Shown: positions 46,281 through 55,559, counted from the stretch's first letter. The stretch: DNA of 64,000 nucleotides from G965115915 sp965115915 (GCA_965115915.1 OZ220483.1:1302001-1366000); one strand, 5' to 3'. A program made the numbers and translations. The notes: generated by a model not told the origin, from the sequence alone.

Positions 46281-46954
46281 TTGGACTGTCGTCGTTATGG
46301 AATCTGTGCCCTCCGAAGTCGGCGGCGTCTGATGTATCTTGTATATTCCGGTGTACTCAACTATTTCAGAAAGCGATATTTTTCGAGGTTGCCGAATGAT
46401 TATCACTTGGACCCAGGTGGCAAACTGCTTGATTATGGTTGTGGTCCGGGAGATTTGCTGCTGAAAGCACGTGACGCGGGTCTGGAAGCCATCGGTGTGG
46501 ACAACTGCCCCCGAGCGGTACAACTGGCGAAGACGCGGGGACTTGCAGTCATCCTGGGCATAGTAACGCACTGTCAGGCATGAGGTTCGACGTTATAGTC
46601 CTCCAGTCCGTTATCGAGCATACATCTGAGCCATTGCGTTTGCTCCAGAAACTGTCAACCCATCTGAATCCCGGTGGTATAATGCTGGTATCGGCTCCGA
46701 CCCCGGGCTCACATTTCTGGGATGACCCGACTCATATCCGGCCATACACGCCAGCGTCGTTACAAACACTCGGTGAGCTTCTTGAGCTTGAATGCGATTC
46801 CGTCAATTATGTTTTTTCATTTCTGCTCGGGCTGAAACTCAGGAACTCCATATTCTACAAAGTCATGAATCTGTTCCCTTTCCCGATGGGGAGCAATTTG
46901 ATAGCGGTATATAAAAAGTCCGCCGATGCTCGCACGTCTGCTGAAGCTGATTAG
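46281..46954 (+). pseudogene. SAM-dependent methyltransferase broken by one frameshift
   Basis: The first part encodes KLLDYGCGPGDLLLKARDAG and IGVDNCPRAVQLAK (motif I and the acidic loop). The second, in another frame from about 46,565, encodes SNALSGMRFDVIVLQSVIEH, LNPGGIMLVSAPTPGSHFWD and the C-terminus. Together they make one type 11/UbiE-like methyltransferase of about 220 residues. A single-base indel at 46,555-46,570 separates the halves. A sequencing error is possible; otherwise it is a recent pseudogene. Confidence 0.7.
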
Positions 46955-46963
46955 CAACGACGT

Positions 46964-47001
46964 ACAGAAAGCAACCGCTTTTACAGAAAGCAACCGCTTT
47001 T
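46964..47001 (+). repeat. Tandem 19-bp direct repeat
   Basis: Two perfect, abutting copies of a 19-base unit (46964-46982 and 46983-47001), starting ACAGAAAGCAACC. They lie in the 200-base spacer between the broken methyltransferase and the ATP-grasp gene and probably arose by slippage; no role is evident. Confidence 0.9.
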
Positions 47002-47162
47002 CATATTGCTGACGACGGGACCACTACACCTGATCGATGGCATCCCTGATAAATGCAGCAGGTATGAATCGGAGAATATGCATGACGTGACAGCCGTGGT
47101 GATACCCATATTACAAATACGCCTGTGGGTCGTTTCACAGTAATTCCACTTGAAGGATGGAT

Positions 47163-48344
47163 ATGGTTGATGTGATCGTCACTGACGGTTTCTGGAGAAA
47201 GAGCTTGAGTGCAGTCAGGTCTCTGGGGAAAGCCGGATTCCGGGTCGCTGTCTGCGGTGATTCGTTGCTGACAACCGCGTTCTGGAGTCGATATACCTGG
47301 AAGAAAGTGACTTGTGTTAATGCTTCAGACGATAGCGAAAAGTTCGGCAGGCAACTGCTGTCGGTTCTCGAATCGGGGATATTCAACGGGACACCTGTGC
47401 TGTTGCCAATGGAGGACGCAACGCTGAACTGGATGTCATCAAACAGGGAAAAGCTTGCTGGTCTGGTGGATATGTTGATCCCTTCTGTAGAGTCAATCGA
47501 AACCGCACAAAGTAAGACACGAACTGGCGCAGTGGCAATGGAGATCGGGCTTCCGGTACCGCAAAGCATTGTTCCGGACGATGTGCATGAGTTCGAATCG
47601 GTACTGGGGGGTCTGGTCAACAATTGCAATGAACCGGGATATGTCATCAAGCCTGTCACAGGCAGTGGTTCTTTCGGAGTCATCTATCTTCCCACAGCAA
47701 AGGAAATCGATTGGCATGCACATTGGAACAAGCATGGTGCACTGATGATTCAGGAACGGATACCATCGGCCGGCAGGAGTATCGGTGTTTCACTCCTCTA
47801 CGACAGGGCAGGTGAATATATGGCGCATTTTACCCATGAACGATTACAACAGTATCCCAATTCAGGAGGACCAAGTACCGCTCGTATAAGTATCGAAGAC
47901 ACTGAACTGGTGGCGATGTCCAGGCGTCTGCTGGAGTGTCTGCAATGGAAAGGTGTTGCCATGGTCGAATGGAAGATCCATCCTGATACTGAGAAGCCCT
48001 ATCTACTTGAGATCAACCCCAGATTCTGGGGAAGTCTCGAACTCTCAATACGATCCGGGGTGGATTTCCCCTCTCTCTACACACGACTTGCGTCGGGTGC
48101 CGATGTATCGAAGGTCGAATCATACGAACTGGGCAAATTGTGCCGCTGGCTATTCCCGGGCGAAATATTGCGCTACCTTGGCCAGGCGGAAGATGAGCGT
48201 GAATCCATTCGTGAGTTCCTGCGTGGATTGCCCGGCACGGCCGAGGAATGGAACGTGTCCGATATCAGAGGAACCCTCTCCTCTTTCTTCTGTCCTGCAT
48301 TGCTGTTCCTGAATCCTGAATATTGGAAGTATCTCAGGCATTGA
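47163..48344 (+). CDS. ATP-grasp domain protein
   Basis: The 393-residue product (ATG 47163, with AAGGA five bases upstream; an ATG two codons earlier overlaps that site) has a Rossmann-like pre-ATP-grasp domain (DVIVTDGFWRKSLSAVRSL), then an ATP-grasp fold with GYVIKPVTGSGSFGVIYL, MIQERIPSAGRSIGVSLL, VEWKIHPDTEKPYLLEINPR and the metal-binding ExNxR. Such enzymes join a carboxylate to an amine or amino acid; here the most likely product is a decorated sugar or small molecule attached to the island's glycan. Substrate unknown. The next gene begins right after its stop. Confidence 0.75.
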   Translation: MVDVIVTDGFWRKSLSAVRSLGKAGFRVAVCGDSLLTTAFWSRYTWKKVTCVNASDDSEKFGRQLLSVLESGIFNGTPVLLPMEDATLNWMSSNREKLAGLVDMLIPSVESIETAQSKTRTGAVAMEIGLPVPQSIVPDDVHEFESVLGGLVNNCNEPGYVIKPVTGSGSFGVIYLPTAKEIDWHAHWNKHGALMIQERIPSAGRSIGVSLLYDRAGEYMAHFTHERLQQYPNSGGPSTARISIEDTELVAMSRRLLECLQWKGVAMVEWKIHPDTEKPYLLEINPRFWGSLELSIRSGVDFPSLYTRLASGADVSKVESYELGKLCRWLFPGEILRYLGQAEDERESIREFLRGLPGTAEEWNVSDIRGTLSSFFCPALLFLNPEYWKYLRH

Positions 48345-48355
48345 GTCCCTGTGGC

Positions 48356-49126
48356 GTGTCGGACAGTACAGAAATATTCCTTTTCGCACATCAGGATGAT
48401 GAACTTGGTGTGTTTCACATGATATCCAGAGCCTGTGCACGTAAGTCCGTGGTAAAATGCGTTTACCTGACATCTGGCGCAGTTCGCGGGGTTGGGTCAG
48501 TAAGGAGAAATCTGGAATCCCGATCCGTATTGTCTGCATTGGGTGTCTCCGAGAACAATATCGTATTTCAGGGTCAAGTTCTTGGGGTAGACGACGGGAA
48601 ACTGTTGGAAAAGGCCGCATGTGTTTGCAGGTGGTTGAAACGTTATCTGGACAAACATGAAAACATATCGCACATCTACGTGCCAGCATGGGAAGGTGGG
48701 CACCCTGATCATGATATATTACATGCGATAACAGTAAGCGTGACTGAGCAATTATCGTTGACCGATCGCGTCAGACAGTTTTCGCTGTACCATTCGAATG
48801 GCAAGCGATACCCTTTGTTCAATACAATACGGCCTCTGGCAGGTAACGGACCCGTGGAAACTTTCAGCATCCCTATACTAAAACGGCTCCAATATATCTT
48901 TCTCTGCCTGCGTTACCCTTCCCAGTACAAGACATGGATCGGCCTGTTCCCATTCGTGGCCATATCGTATCTTTTCGGTGGTGTACAATCGTTACAGTGT
49001 GTCGATCCGTCACGGACAAGGCAACGACCACATGAAGGTGACTTGTACTACGAAAAGAGGGGTTGGGCGACCTGGGATGAAGTACAGAAGACACTGACAA
49101 GCATCGCTGATACAGTCAAAGACTGA
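48356..49126 (+). CDS. PIG-L/LmbE family deacetylase
   Basis: Zn-dependent N-deacetylase of the GlcNAc-PI deacetylase/LmbE family. From GTG 48356 the 256-residue product has FLFAHQDDELG (AHxDDE) near residue 8-18 and GGHPDHDILHA near 116, which together supply the zinc ligands and catalytic Asp. The frame is open 11 codons upstream to a TTG overlapping the ATP-grasp gene; the motif spacing favours the GTG. It would remove an N-acetyl group from an amino sugar, making the free amine that the adjacent ATP-grasp ligase could use. Confidence 0.75.
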   Translation: MSDSTEIFLFAHQDDELGVFHMISRACARKSVVKCVYLTSGAVRGVGSVRRNLESRSVLSALGVSENNIVFQGQVLGVDDGKLLEKAACVCRWLKRYLDKHENISHIYVPAWEGGHPDHDILHAITVSVTEQLSLTDRVRQFSLYHSNGKRYPLFNTIRPLAGNGPVETFSIPILKRLQYIFLCLRYPSQYKTWIGLFPFVAISYLFGGVQSLQCVDPSRTRQRPHEGDLYYEKRGWATWDEVQKTLTSIADTVKD

Positions 49127-49449
49127 TTCGGTTTCTGCCGATTCCTGTACTTGAAATACCAGAATATCCGATATTGGTGCTGATGTATAACACGCTTCCT
49201 GGCATGAGATTTGGCAACACTTTGTTCCTGGAGACCGGTGCCCAGTTGCGTCATTGGCATATATGCCACCGGACGTGGCAATGGGAAACTGTTTTTGTAC
49301 AAGTCCGCGCTCTCCGTGCCTGCATGTGCCGTGATGCTGGCAACATTAGCAGTGGTCGTGGAGGTTCATATGCTGCTTTCACTCTTGAGTGGTAACGCCA
49401 CCCCCGCTGTCAGACAGGCCTCTCCTCTACACAGAAATATCTTGGACTA
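49127..49449 (+). other. Degenerate stretch, possibly a decayed membrane-associated gene
   Basis: No intact gene is visible. One plus-strand frame carries NGKLFLYKSALSVPACAVML followed by a hydrophobic run VVVEVHMLLSLL and a stop, which looks like the end of a membrane protein, but other frames interrupt it. It is best regarded as debris. Confidence 0.3.
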
Positions 49450-49839
49450 ATGTGCATGAAATCCCTGCTGGATCTGCTGCGTATCACTGAGTTCGAAAAG
49501 GACACCGATGACTCTGCACGACTCGTGGCTCATCGCAACATACTGAGTCAAAAACCGATGTTGCGTGAAGCATTGCAAAGAGTTCCACGATCTATTCCAT
49601 CGTATCGACGCGGCGTATTTCAACTCATGCGGCAAACGTATAGAGTTGGGTGCGGTATGGCACCTGTCAGAGACTCTTATCCTGAGGTACTGGCAACGGA
49701 TATCGTCCATGACCCTGAGCTTATTTCGTGGTCGATGCTTAGAGTATGCCTTTTGAGGATGGCTCAGTCGGGACCTTCTATGCGAATAATGGATACCGTT
49801 CTGTTGTCACTTGATTACAACGGAATGAGCAAATGCTGA
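49450..49839 (+). pseudogene. Second broken SAM-dependent methyltransferase
   Basis: Pieces in alternating frames read DSARLVAHRNILSQKPMLRE, EFHDLFHRIDAAYFN, CGKRIELGA, then APVRDSYPEVLATDIVHDPE and MPFEDGSVGTFYANN, which in order make the N-terminal two thirds of a methyltransferase of the type 11 family (motif I ELGAG, acidic TDI-V). At least three frameshifts and an in-frame TAG occur, and the 3' end is lost. Confidence 0.65.
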
Positions 49840-49846
49840 GCATATC

Positions 49847-51112
49847 GTGAAAATACTCGTCACAGGGGCATCAGGATACATCGGGTCCAGTTTTGTGAAG
49901 CGGGCCATGTGTCTTGGCCATCACGTGGTATGCGCTTCACGTCGAGATCCTCGGCTGACTGGCGCATGGGTCCCTTTCGACCTGTATTCACAGAACAAAT
50001 TGTCACTTCAGGGTGATATCGATCTGGTAGTGCATATGGCAGCGGTATCACGATTGGCGGAGATCGATGAAACGGCCGAGATCGCATCTGCCAACATGCT
50101 GGTCGATGCGGCAGGGATAGTTGATGCCCGAATAATTTTTATCTCCAGTCAAACGGCCAGAGCGGATGCACCTACACTGTACGGCAGGATAAAGTGGCAA
50201 ATTGAACAGCTTGTGTTGTCGAACGGCGGTCTGGTGGTCAGACTGGGCCAAGTGTATGGAGGGGCTGAAAATGGTCTATTCGGCATGCTTGTAGATCTGG
50301 TCCGCAAGAGCCCGGTATTGCCTGCATTCATTCCATCTCCAATGCTGCAACCTGTCCACATAGACGATGCCGTGGCGTCGATCATTCAGTTGGCATCATC
50401 CGACGACTACGATTCCAGGGTGTACCGCATCGCCCAATCCGATAGTGTGTCTTTCACTGTGTTCCTGAAGACCATAGCCCGTGAACGACTGCATCGATTC
50501 CGGTTGTTCGTGCCTGTTCCGGTAGTAGTCGTCCAGTTCATATCGGCTGTATCGGGGCAACGACTTGCTACCAGGCTGGGGCTCCGCCGACTGGATTCCC
50601 TGTTCAATATTCCGATTATGGACACAGCCAGGGACGTGGCTTCGCTTGGGCTCACTTTGCGTGGTCTGAACACCGGTATGCAGGTGTCAGCAGACAGTCG
50701 TAGACGCATGCTGATACGCGAAGGCCATGTATTGTTAATATACATCAGCAGGAAACAACCTGGGCTTGGTCCGGTAAAAAGATATGTCCGGATGATAGAA
50801 ACGCTCAGAGAGGGGGTACCATTGAGACTACCAGATGCTGCGGTCCGTTGGCCAGCATTACTGGCACTTTGTGAAGGCCGAAAAACAGCGGATGACTCGT
50901 TGCAGCAAGAGTTCGAGTGGCGTCTACATTCAGCGACACTGGTTTGTGAAGCAAGCCGACAAGGTGCACAACGATTTCTCGGGTATGGCGAATCCGATTT
51001 GAAGCTGATGGTGGTCTTCCGACTAGTCAGGGCGATTGCGTCCGAGGCGGTAGTGCGCATTGTTCGCCTGCTGGTGCCCGCCGCGTTAATACGTATACGC
51101 TCAGGCCGTTGA
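49847..51112 (+). CDS. Extended SDR epimerase/dehydratase with C-terminal extension
   Basis: The 421-residue product (GTG 49847) begins KILVTGASGYIGSSFVKRAM, the NAD(P)-binding GxxGYIG motif. The catalytic Tyr-x-x-x-Lys lies in LYGRIKWQIEQL near 145, and VRLGQVYGG and PVHIDDAVASIIQL are typical of nucleotide-sugar epimerases and dehydratases. The SDR fold should end near residue 285; the remaining 135 residues, basic and unassigned, are an extension I do not recognise. It is four bases upstream of the GMC gene, so the two are probably co-translated. Confidence 0.75.
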   Translation: MKILVTGASGYIGSSFVKRAMCLGHHVVCASRRDPRLTGAWVPFDLYSQNKLSLQGDIDLVVHMAAVSRLAEIDETAEIASANMLVDAAGIVDARIIFISSQTARADAPTLYGRIKWQIEQLVLSNGGLVVRLGQVYGGAENGLFGMLVDLVRKSPVLPAFIPSPMLQPVHIDDAVASIIQLASSDDYDSRVYRIAQSDSVSFTVFLKTIARERLHRFRLFVPVPVVVVQFISAVSGQRLATRLGLRRLDSLFNIPIMDTARDVASLGLTLRGLNTGMQVSADSRRRMLIREGHVLLIYISRKQPGLGPVKRYVRMIETLREGVPLRLPDAAVRWPALLALCEGRKTADDSLQQEFEWRLHSATLVCEASRQGAQRFLGYGESDLKLMVVFRLVRAIASEAVVRIVRLLVPAALIRIRSGR

Positions 51113-51115
51113 CAC

Positions 51116-52702
51116 GTGCCCTCCTCATATGACGTCATTATTATCGGTAGTGGTCCTGCGGGTGTCTCCGCGGCTATCCCCTTGGTACAGAAAGGACTCA
51201 GGGTGCTGATGCTGGATGCTGGCAAAACAACTGCGGTTGATGCGTTGCGTAATCCATATCTGTCGGAAAGACATGGGAATGATGCGCAATGGAGATGGAT
51301 AATTGGTGAGGACTACAGCGCATTGCGTAGTAGTCAAGGGAATACATCACCAAAGTTCCGGGTTCCCATGAAACAGTATGTTTTTGACGGCTTTCTGGAT
51401 GCCAATCCCATAGAGTCACGTAACTTCATCGTTGCAGGCTCCCTTGCAAGGGGCGGGCTATCCAATGCCTGGGGCTGTGGTGTCGCAAAACTGTCCACTG
51501 AGGAGCTGTCCAAATATCCGTTCGATGAATCTGATATCGACCCCTCGTACAAAGCCGTAACGGAGAGAATAGGTGTCAGTGGTGCTGTTGATGATGAGCT
51601 GTCCGGGTATTTCGGGTTGGATGACTGGTCTCAACCGCCTGTACCGATGAATGCGCTGCATGCCCGTCTTGCTACACGATATCTAGCGAGCAAGCGGCGT
51701 GGGCACGTAATGGATGATTTTCGGTTGGGGCACATACGTATCGCTGCACTCAGTACCGGCATGGGGGAACGTAGTGCATGTGATCTCAGTGGAAACTGTT
51801 TATATGGATGTCATAACCGATCTTTGTACACTGCGGCGTATGAAATCCCTCGTCTCATGGCATACCCGAACTTTACTTATTTAAGCGGGGTTATCGTAAC
51901 ACGCGTTGACAGTCGTAAAGCTGGCGCTGTCGTCGAAGGCGATTATGGTACCGAATCTACTATCTTCAACGCTGACAGAGTGCTTTTGGCGATGGGAACA
52001 CTGGCAACTACACGAATGGCTCTGAGGGCATTACAACTGGAGTATCCAGTGAGAGTGATGACCTCTCCAATGGCGACATTTCTGTTATGGTTGCCTGACA
52101 TGATTGGGACAAAACGGACGGGAAGCTTCGGACTCGGGCAATTGTCTTTCACCCTGAAACTGCGCGGTGGCATGAACGTTTTCGGCTCAACATTTCCCAC
52201 TACTGGAATCCCTGTCTCTGAGTTTGTCAGATTCTTGCCTTTTAGCAGGCGATACGGTGTGGATCTTCTGTCAACATTACTCAGTTCATGCCTGGTAGGA
52301 AACCTGTTTCTGCCCGGGGAACTGTCAGAGTCTACCGCGTCACTGGGTAAGGATGGTACCCTGCTAATCCAGGGAAAACACAGCCCTTCTGTACCCGACC
52401 TGACTACCGAGGCAGTCAAGCGTCTCAGGCGATGTTTCTGGAAGTCGGGTGCTTTACTGTTGCCAAGGCGTATTGTGGCATCTGTTCCTGGCAGTGATGT
52501 ACATTATGCCTCAACACTGCCCATGCGTGTTTCACCCATTAAAGGGCAATCCGATACCAATGGTGAGTTGGCAGGGCTCTCCCATGTCCATGTGGTCGAT
52601 GGCGCCTGTCTGTCCACTCTGACCGAGAAACCACATACATTGACGATAATGGCAAACGCCGACAGAATCGGCAGGAATGTAGCGGATATTCTCAGTGCAT
52701 AA
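51116..52702 (+). CDS. GMC family FAD-dependent oxidoreductase
   Basis: The 528-residue product (GTG 51116) begins SYDVIIIGSGPAGVSAAIPL, the dinucleotide-binding motif, followed by LMLDAGK and ARGGLSNAWGCG. It ends with the GMC C-terminal pattern VHVVDGACLSTLTEKPHTLT and IMANADRIGRNVADIL. The family oxidises alcohols, including sugars and polyols, to carbonyls. Beside an SDR enzyme, an ATP-grasp ligase and a deacetylase, it probably oxidises a sugar hydroxyl before further modification. It overlaps the following broken sulfotransferase by eight bases. Confidence 0.78.
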   Translation: MPSSYDVIIIGSGPAGVSAAIPLVQKGLRVLMLDAGKTTAVDALRNPYLSERHGNDAQWRWIIGEDYSALRSSQGNTSPKFRVPMKQYVFDGFLDANPIESRNFIVAGSLARGGLSNAWGCGVAKLSTEELSKYPFDESDIDPSYKAVTERIGVSGAVDDELSGYFGLDDWSQPPVPMNALHARLATRYLASKRRGHVMDDFRLGHIRIAALSTGMGERSACDLSGNCLYGCHNRSLYTAAYEIPRLMAYPNFTYLSGVIVTRVDSRKAGAVVEGDYGTESTIFNADRVLLAMGTLATTRMALRALQLEYPVRVMTSPMATFLLWLPDMIGTKRTGSFGLGQLSFTLKLRGGMNVFGSTFPTTGIPVSEFVRFLPFSRRYGVDLLSTLLSSCLVGNLFLPGELSESTASLGKDGTLLIQGKHSPSVPDLTTEAVKRLRRCFWKSGALLLPRRIVASVPGSDVHYASTLPMRVSPIKGQSDTNGELAGLSHVHVVDGACLSTLTEKPHTLTIMANADRIGRNVADILSA

Positions 52703-53385
52703 GCCCTCCCTGCCAGGCCGAGTGAATTTCATTGTCTGCGGCGTCCAGAAAGCAGGCACTACCGCAATGTATAACTACTTGAGGTTGCATCCTGATATCT
52801 GCATGGCGGATCGCAAGGAAACACACTTCTTCAATGCAGATTGGCGAGATAACGCCGGCTTATTCGTACTGGCGTCCTGCAATGAAACGCATCCGGAAAT
52901 ACAATCCGCGCATGAAACTGATACTGCTGCTTCGCAACCCGGTAGATCGCGCTTATTCACATTGGGCAATGGAGTACTTCAGAGGCGCAGAAACCCTGCC
53001 GTTTGACTTGGCCATTGAGAAAGAAATCGAACGCGGGTGTTTCAAACTCCCTGACCAGGCGCAGCACCTTGTCTACTCCTACCTGGATAGAGGCAACTAC
53101 CCAACACAGATCGAACGGATCTGGCATTTTTTCCGCACGGATCAGGTTCTGATACTGAACAGCGATAATTTCAGGGCCTCCCCGGAGAAGACATACGCCA
53201 AGGTCTGCGAATTCCTGGGGATAAGGACAGTAGCGCTTCCCAAAATAGATGGTTCGCAAAGGCACATGCGCAAGTATGGCGAACCAATAAGTGACACCAT
53301 GAGGGAACGTCTTTATTCCCTGTTCAAATGCATAATCAGAGATACCGAACGACTGTTGGGGTGGCATACCGGATGGCTGAAATAA
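52695..53385 (+). pseudogene. Sulfotransferase gene with internal deletion and frameshift
   Basis: The first frame gives VNFIVCGVQKAGTTAMYNYL (PAPS loop) up to RKETHFFNA; a second frame resumes with IGEITPAYSYWRPAMKRIR, LILLLRNPVDRAYSHWAMEY (the 3'-phosphate-binding region) and continues to the C-terminus (LLGWHTGWLK). The residues normally between HFF and GE-TP are missing and the join is out of frame. An intact enzyme would be about 250-290 residues. It would have sulfated a glycan, like the intact fusion protein at 33,550. Confidence 0.8.
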
Positions 53386-53499
53386 ACACGCTGTAATGGT
53401 TGTCCGCTTATCTCTGCGAATGCGCAGGTTGCATGACTCTCCCTGCGAAGCAGGATGTGAAACTTTGCCCTCAATATCTTCGAAATAATGTCAGAAGCT

Positions 53500-53677
53500 A
53501 CGTGACTTACGGTTGATAAGCTTGGTCGGTACCGATGGGAAACGCATCATCACCGAAGCGGAGAAGTTGCTGCATTCGGATGATGAGTATGCAAAGATGG
53601 CAAAAGGTGTCTCACCCTATGGTGATGGTAAGGCTGCCGAACGGATTATCGCTATCCTGAAAAGCCACCTGCTCTGA
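53500..53677 (+). pseudogene. wecB: C-terminal fragment of UDP-GlcNAc 2-epimerase
   Basis: The frame ending at TGA 53675-53677 encodes LISLVGTDGKRIITEAEKLL, HSDDEYAKMAKGVSPYGDGK and AAERIIAILKSHLL, matching the C-terminus of WecB-type UDP-GlcNAc 2-epimerases (LVGTD, NPYGDGxAAERI). Everything upstream of about residue 310 of the normal enzyme is gone. The 110 bases between it and the broken sulfotransferase are unassigned. Confidence 0.75.
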
Positions 53678-54013
53678 AGCAACGCGGCAGGATCTGGAAA
53701 ATGCCGGCTGAAGACGGCGTGGAAACTGCCTCACCCGCATCGATTCGAACTCCGGGAGCCATCACAACAAAGAGGCCATCCGCCTCTCGTGGAAACACGG
53801 TGCCAGCGAATTCACCTCATCAACGCAAGTCTCAAATATCCTGCTGCGAAATACCATGCCACATGCTATCATCCGGACACCCACTGTATTCTAGGAAAGC
53901 CGCTTCATCCGCAAGACAATCTGGCAAAACTCCATGTACCATACCATACCGCAAAACCTGCGATAACTGGCTGAAAGCAAATAGGGGAATACGCTTCTCC
54001 CGCTGGAAAAAAC
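53678..54013 (+). other. Non-coding spacer at the right border of the island
   Basis: No supportable gene in 336 bases. It has a 6-bp hairpin (AGAGGC at 53771-53776 and GCCTCT at 53782-53787) without a T-run. A TTCGAATCG on the minus strand near 53,740 looks like a T-loop, but its flanks do not pair. The next gene upstream of the housekeeping block is the MAPEG protein. Confidence 0.35.
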
Positions 54014-54412
54014 ATGCACGTTGAAATCACTCTGCTGTACGCAGTGACACTCGGCTGTCTGCTACTGCTCTTTTCGTGGCGGGTAATTGCACTGCGGGGC
54101 AATCCGATATTCCGCTTCCTGCGTCTCGGGACACAGGTCAATGACGAGATACTGCAACGTGCGGTCCGGGGACATGGCAACTTCAGCGAATACACCCCGA
54201 TGTTCCTGATCCTGATGCTGCTGGCAGAACTCAACAATGCCTCGGCATGGCTACTGCATCTGTCCGGAGGACTCTTTGTACTCGGACGGATACTGCATGG
54301 CGTACTGCTCTGTTTTCTGAGCATCCGCAGCCCGCTGATGCGGATCGGCGGCATGACCGGTACCTTTCTCGGTCTGGTCTGTCTGCTGGTCGCCATCCTG
54401 AACAGCCTGTAA
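54014..54412 (+). CDS. MAPEG family membrane protein
   Basis: The 132-residue product has four hydrophobic segments (about 4-23, 58-75, 80-100, 108-130) and the MAPEG signature around residues 38-62 (TQVNDEILQRAVRGHGNFSEY), close to the E. coli YecN/inner-membrane MAPEG group. MAPEG proteins are mostly glutathione-related membrane enzymes, but the bacterial small forms have no firmly known role. It converges with ychF, with 47 bases between. Confidence 0.88.
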   Translation: MHVEITLLYAVTLGCLLLLFSWRVIALRGNPIFRFLRLGTQVNDEILQRAVRGHGNFSEYTPMFLILMLLAELNNASAWLLHLSGGLFVLGRILHGVLLCFLSIRSPLMRIGGMTGTFLGLVCLLVAILNSL

Positions 54413-54459
54413 GCAACGGCCCACTTGCCACCAATGCGTGCCGCGAGTTGGTGCAAATA

Positions 54460-55557
54460 TCACACATTGAACCGGAACAGCACCACATCACCGTCGGCAA
54501 CAATGTAGTCCCTCCCTTCGGAACGCCACTTGCCCTTTGCCTTTGCGCCCTGCTCGCCACCACAGGCGACGTAGTCGGCAAACGACACCACCTCGGCACG
54601 GATGAAGCCACGCTCAAAATCGCTGTGTATGACCCCCGCCGCGGTCACCGCGGAATCGCCCTGACGGATCGTCCATGCCCGCACCTCGCGTTCTCCGGCA
54701 GTAAAAAAGGTTTGTAGACCGAGCAAGGCGTACACCGCTCGAATAACCCGGTTCAACCCCGGCTCGGCCATACCGGAATCCTGCAGAAACTCGCGTTGCT
54801 CAGCCTCCTCCAATTGCGCCAGCTCCATCTCCAGCGCGGCACAGATTGGCAGCACCGTAACACCTTCCTGCTCCGCCCGCAGACACAGCCGCCGCAGTGC
54901 AGGACTGTCCGAATTGATATCGGCCTCAGCCACATTGGCCAGATACAGCATCGGCTTGGCGCTTAGCAGTTGCAACTCCTGCAACACCTGCGTCTGCTGC
55001 CCTCCGGACAGTGGCAGCAAACGCACCGGCAAGCCCTGATCCAGGTGCGCCTCCAGACCCTGTAGCAATTCCACCCGCTTGCCAGCATCCTGGTCACCGG
55101 ATTTTGCCTGCTTGCTGGCCTTCTGCAAAGCCCGATCCACCGTCTCCTGGTCCGCCAGACACAGTTCAGTGGCAATGGTCTCCAGATCGGACACCGGGTC
55201 GACCCGACCCGCGACGTGCGCGACGTTTTCATCCTCAAAACAACGTACCGTCTGAATGATAGCCTGCGTCTCGCGGATGTGCGCAAGAAACTGATTGCCC
55301 AGCCCCTCCCCCTTGGAGGCTCCCTCTACCAATCCCGCGATGTCCACGAACTCCACCGTGGCAGACAGCACCCGCTTCGGCTCAAGCAACGCGGCAAGCT
55401 GTTGCAGGCGAGGGTCCGGCACCGCAACCACACCGATATTCGGTTCGATGGTACAGAAAGGATAGTTCTCCGCCGCAACAGCAGAACGGGTCAGGGCATT
55501 GTACAGTGTGGACTTTCCAACATTGGGCAGGCCCACGATGCCACATTTGCAAGCCAT
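54460..55557 (-). CDS. ychF: Ribosome-associated ATPase YchF (Obg family)
   Basis: A TRAFAC P-loop NTPase that prefers ATP, binds ribosomes and is linked to oxidative stress responses. The 365-residue product has G1 GLPNVGKSTLYNAL (9-22), EFVDIAGLVEGASKGEGLGN, NVAEADI in place of NKxD (typical of YchF), and a C-terminal TGS domain (TFFTAGEREVRAWTIRQG, FADYVACGG). It starts two bases after the pth stop, the usual pth-ychF pair. Confidence 0.96.
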   Translation of the reverse strand: MACKCGIVGLPNVGKSTLYNALTRSAVAAENYPFCTIEPNIGVVAVPDPRLQQLAALLEPKRVLSATVEFVDIAGLVEGASKGEGLGNQFLAHIRETQAIIQTVRCFEDENVAHVAGRVDPVSDLETIATELCLADQETVDRALQKASKQAKSGDQDAGKRVELLQGLEAHLDQGLPVRLLPLSGGQQTQVLQELQLLSAKPMLYLANVAEADINSDSPALRRLCLRAEQEGVTVLPICAALEMELAQLEEAEQREFLQDSGMAEPGLNRVIRAVYALLGLQTFFTAGEREVRAWTIRQGDSAVTAAGVIHSDFERGFIRAEVVSFADYVACGGEQGAKAKGKWRSEGRDYIVADGDVVLFRFNV

Positions 55558-55559
55558 AC

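Noticed and set aside
53730..53760. T-loop-like sequence suggesting a tRNA remnant at the right border
   Set aside because: The flanking bases do not pair as a T stem and no other arm could be found.
53701..54024. 107-codon plus-strand frame upstream of the MAPEG gene
   Set aside because: Its product is a low-complexity Ser/Pro/Lys mixture with no family resemblance and it overlaps the MAPEG start in another frame.
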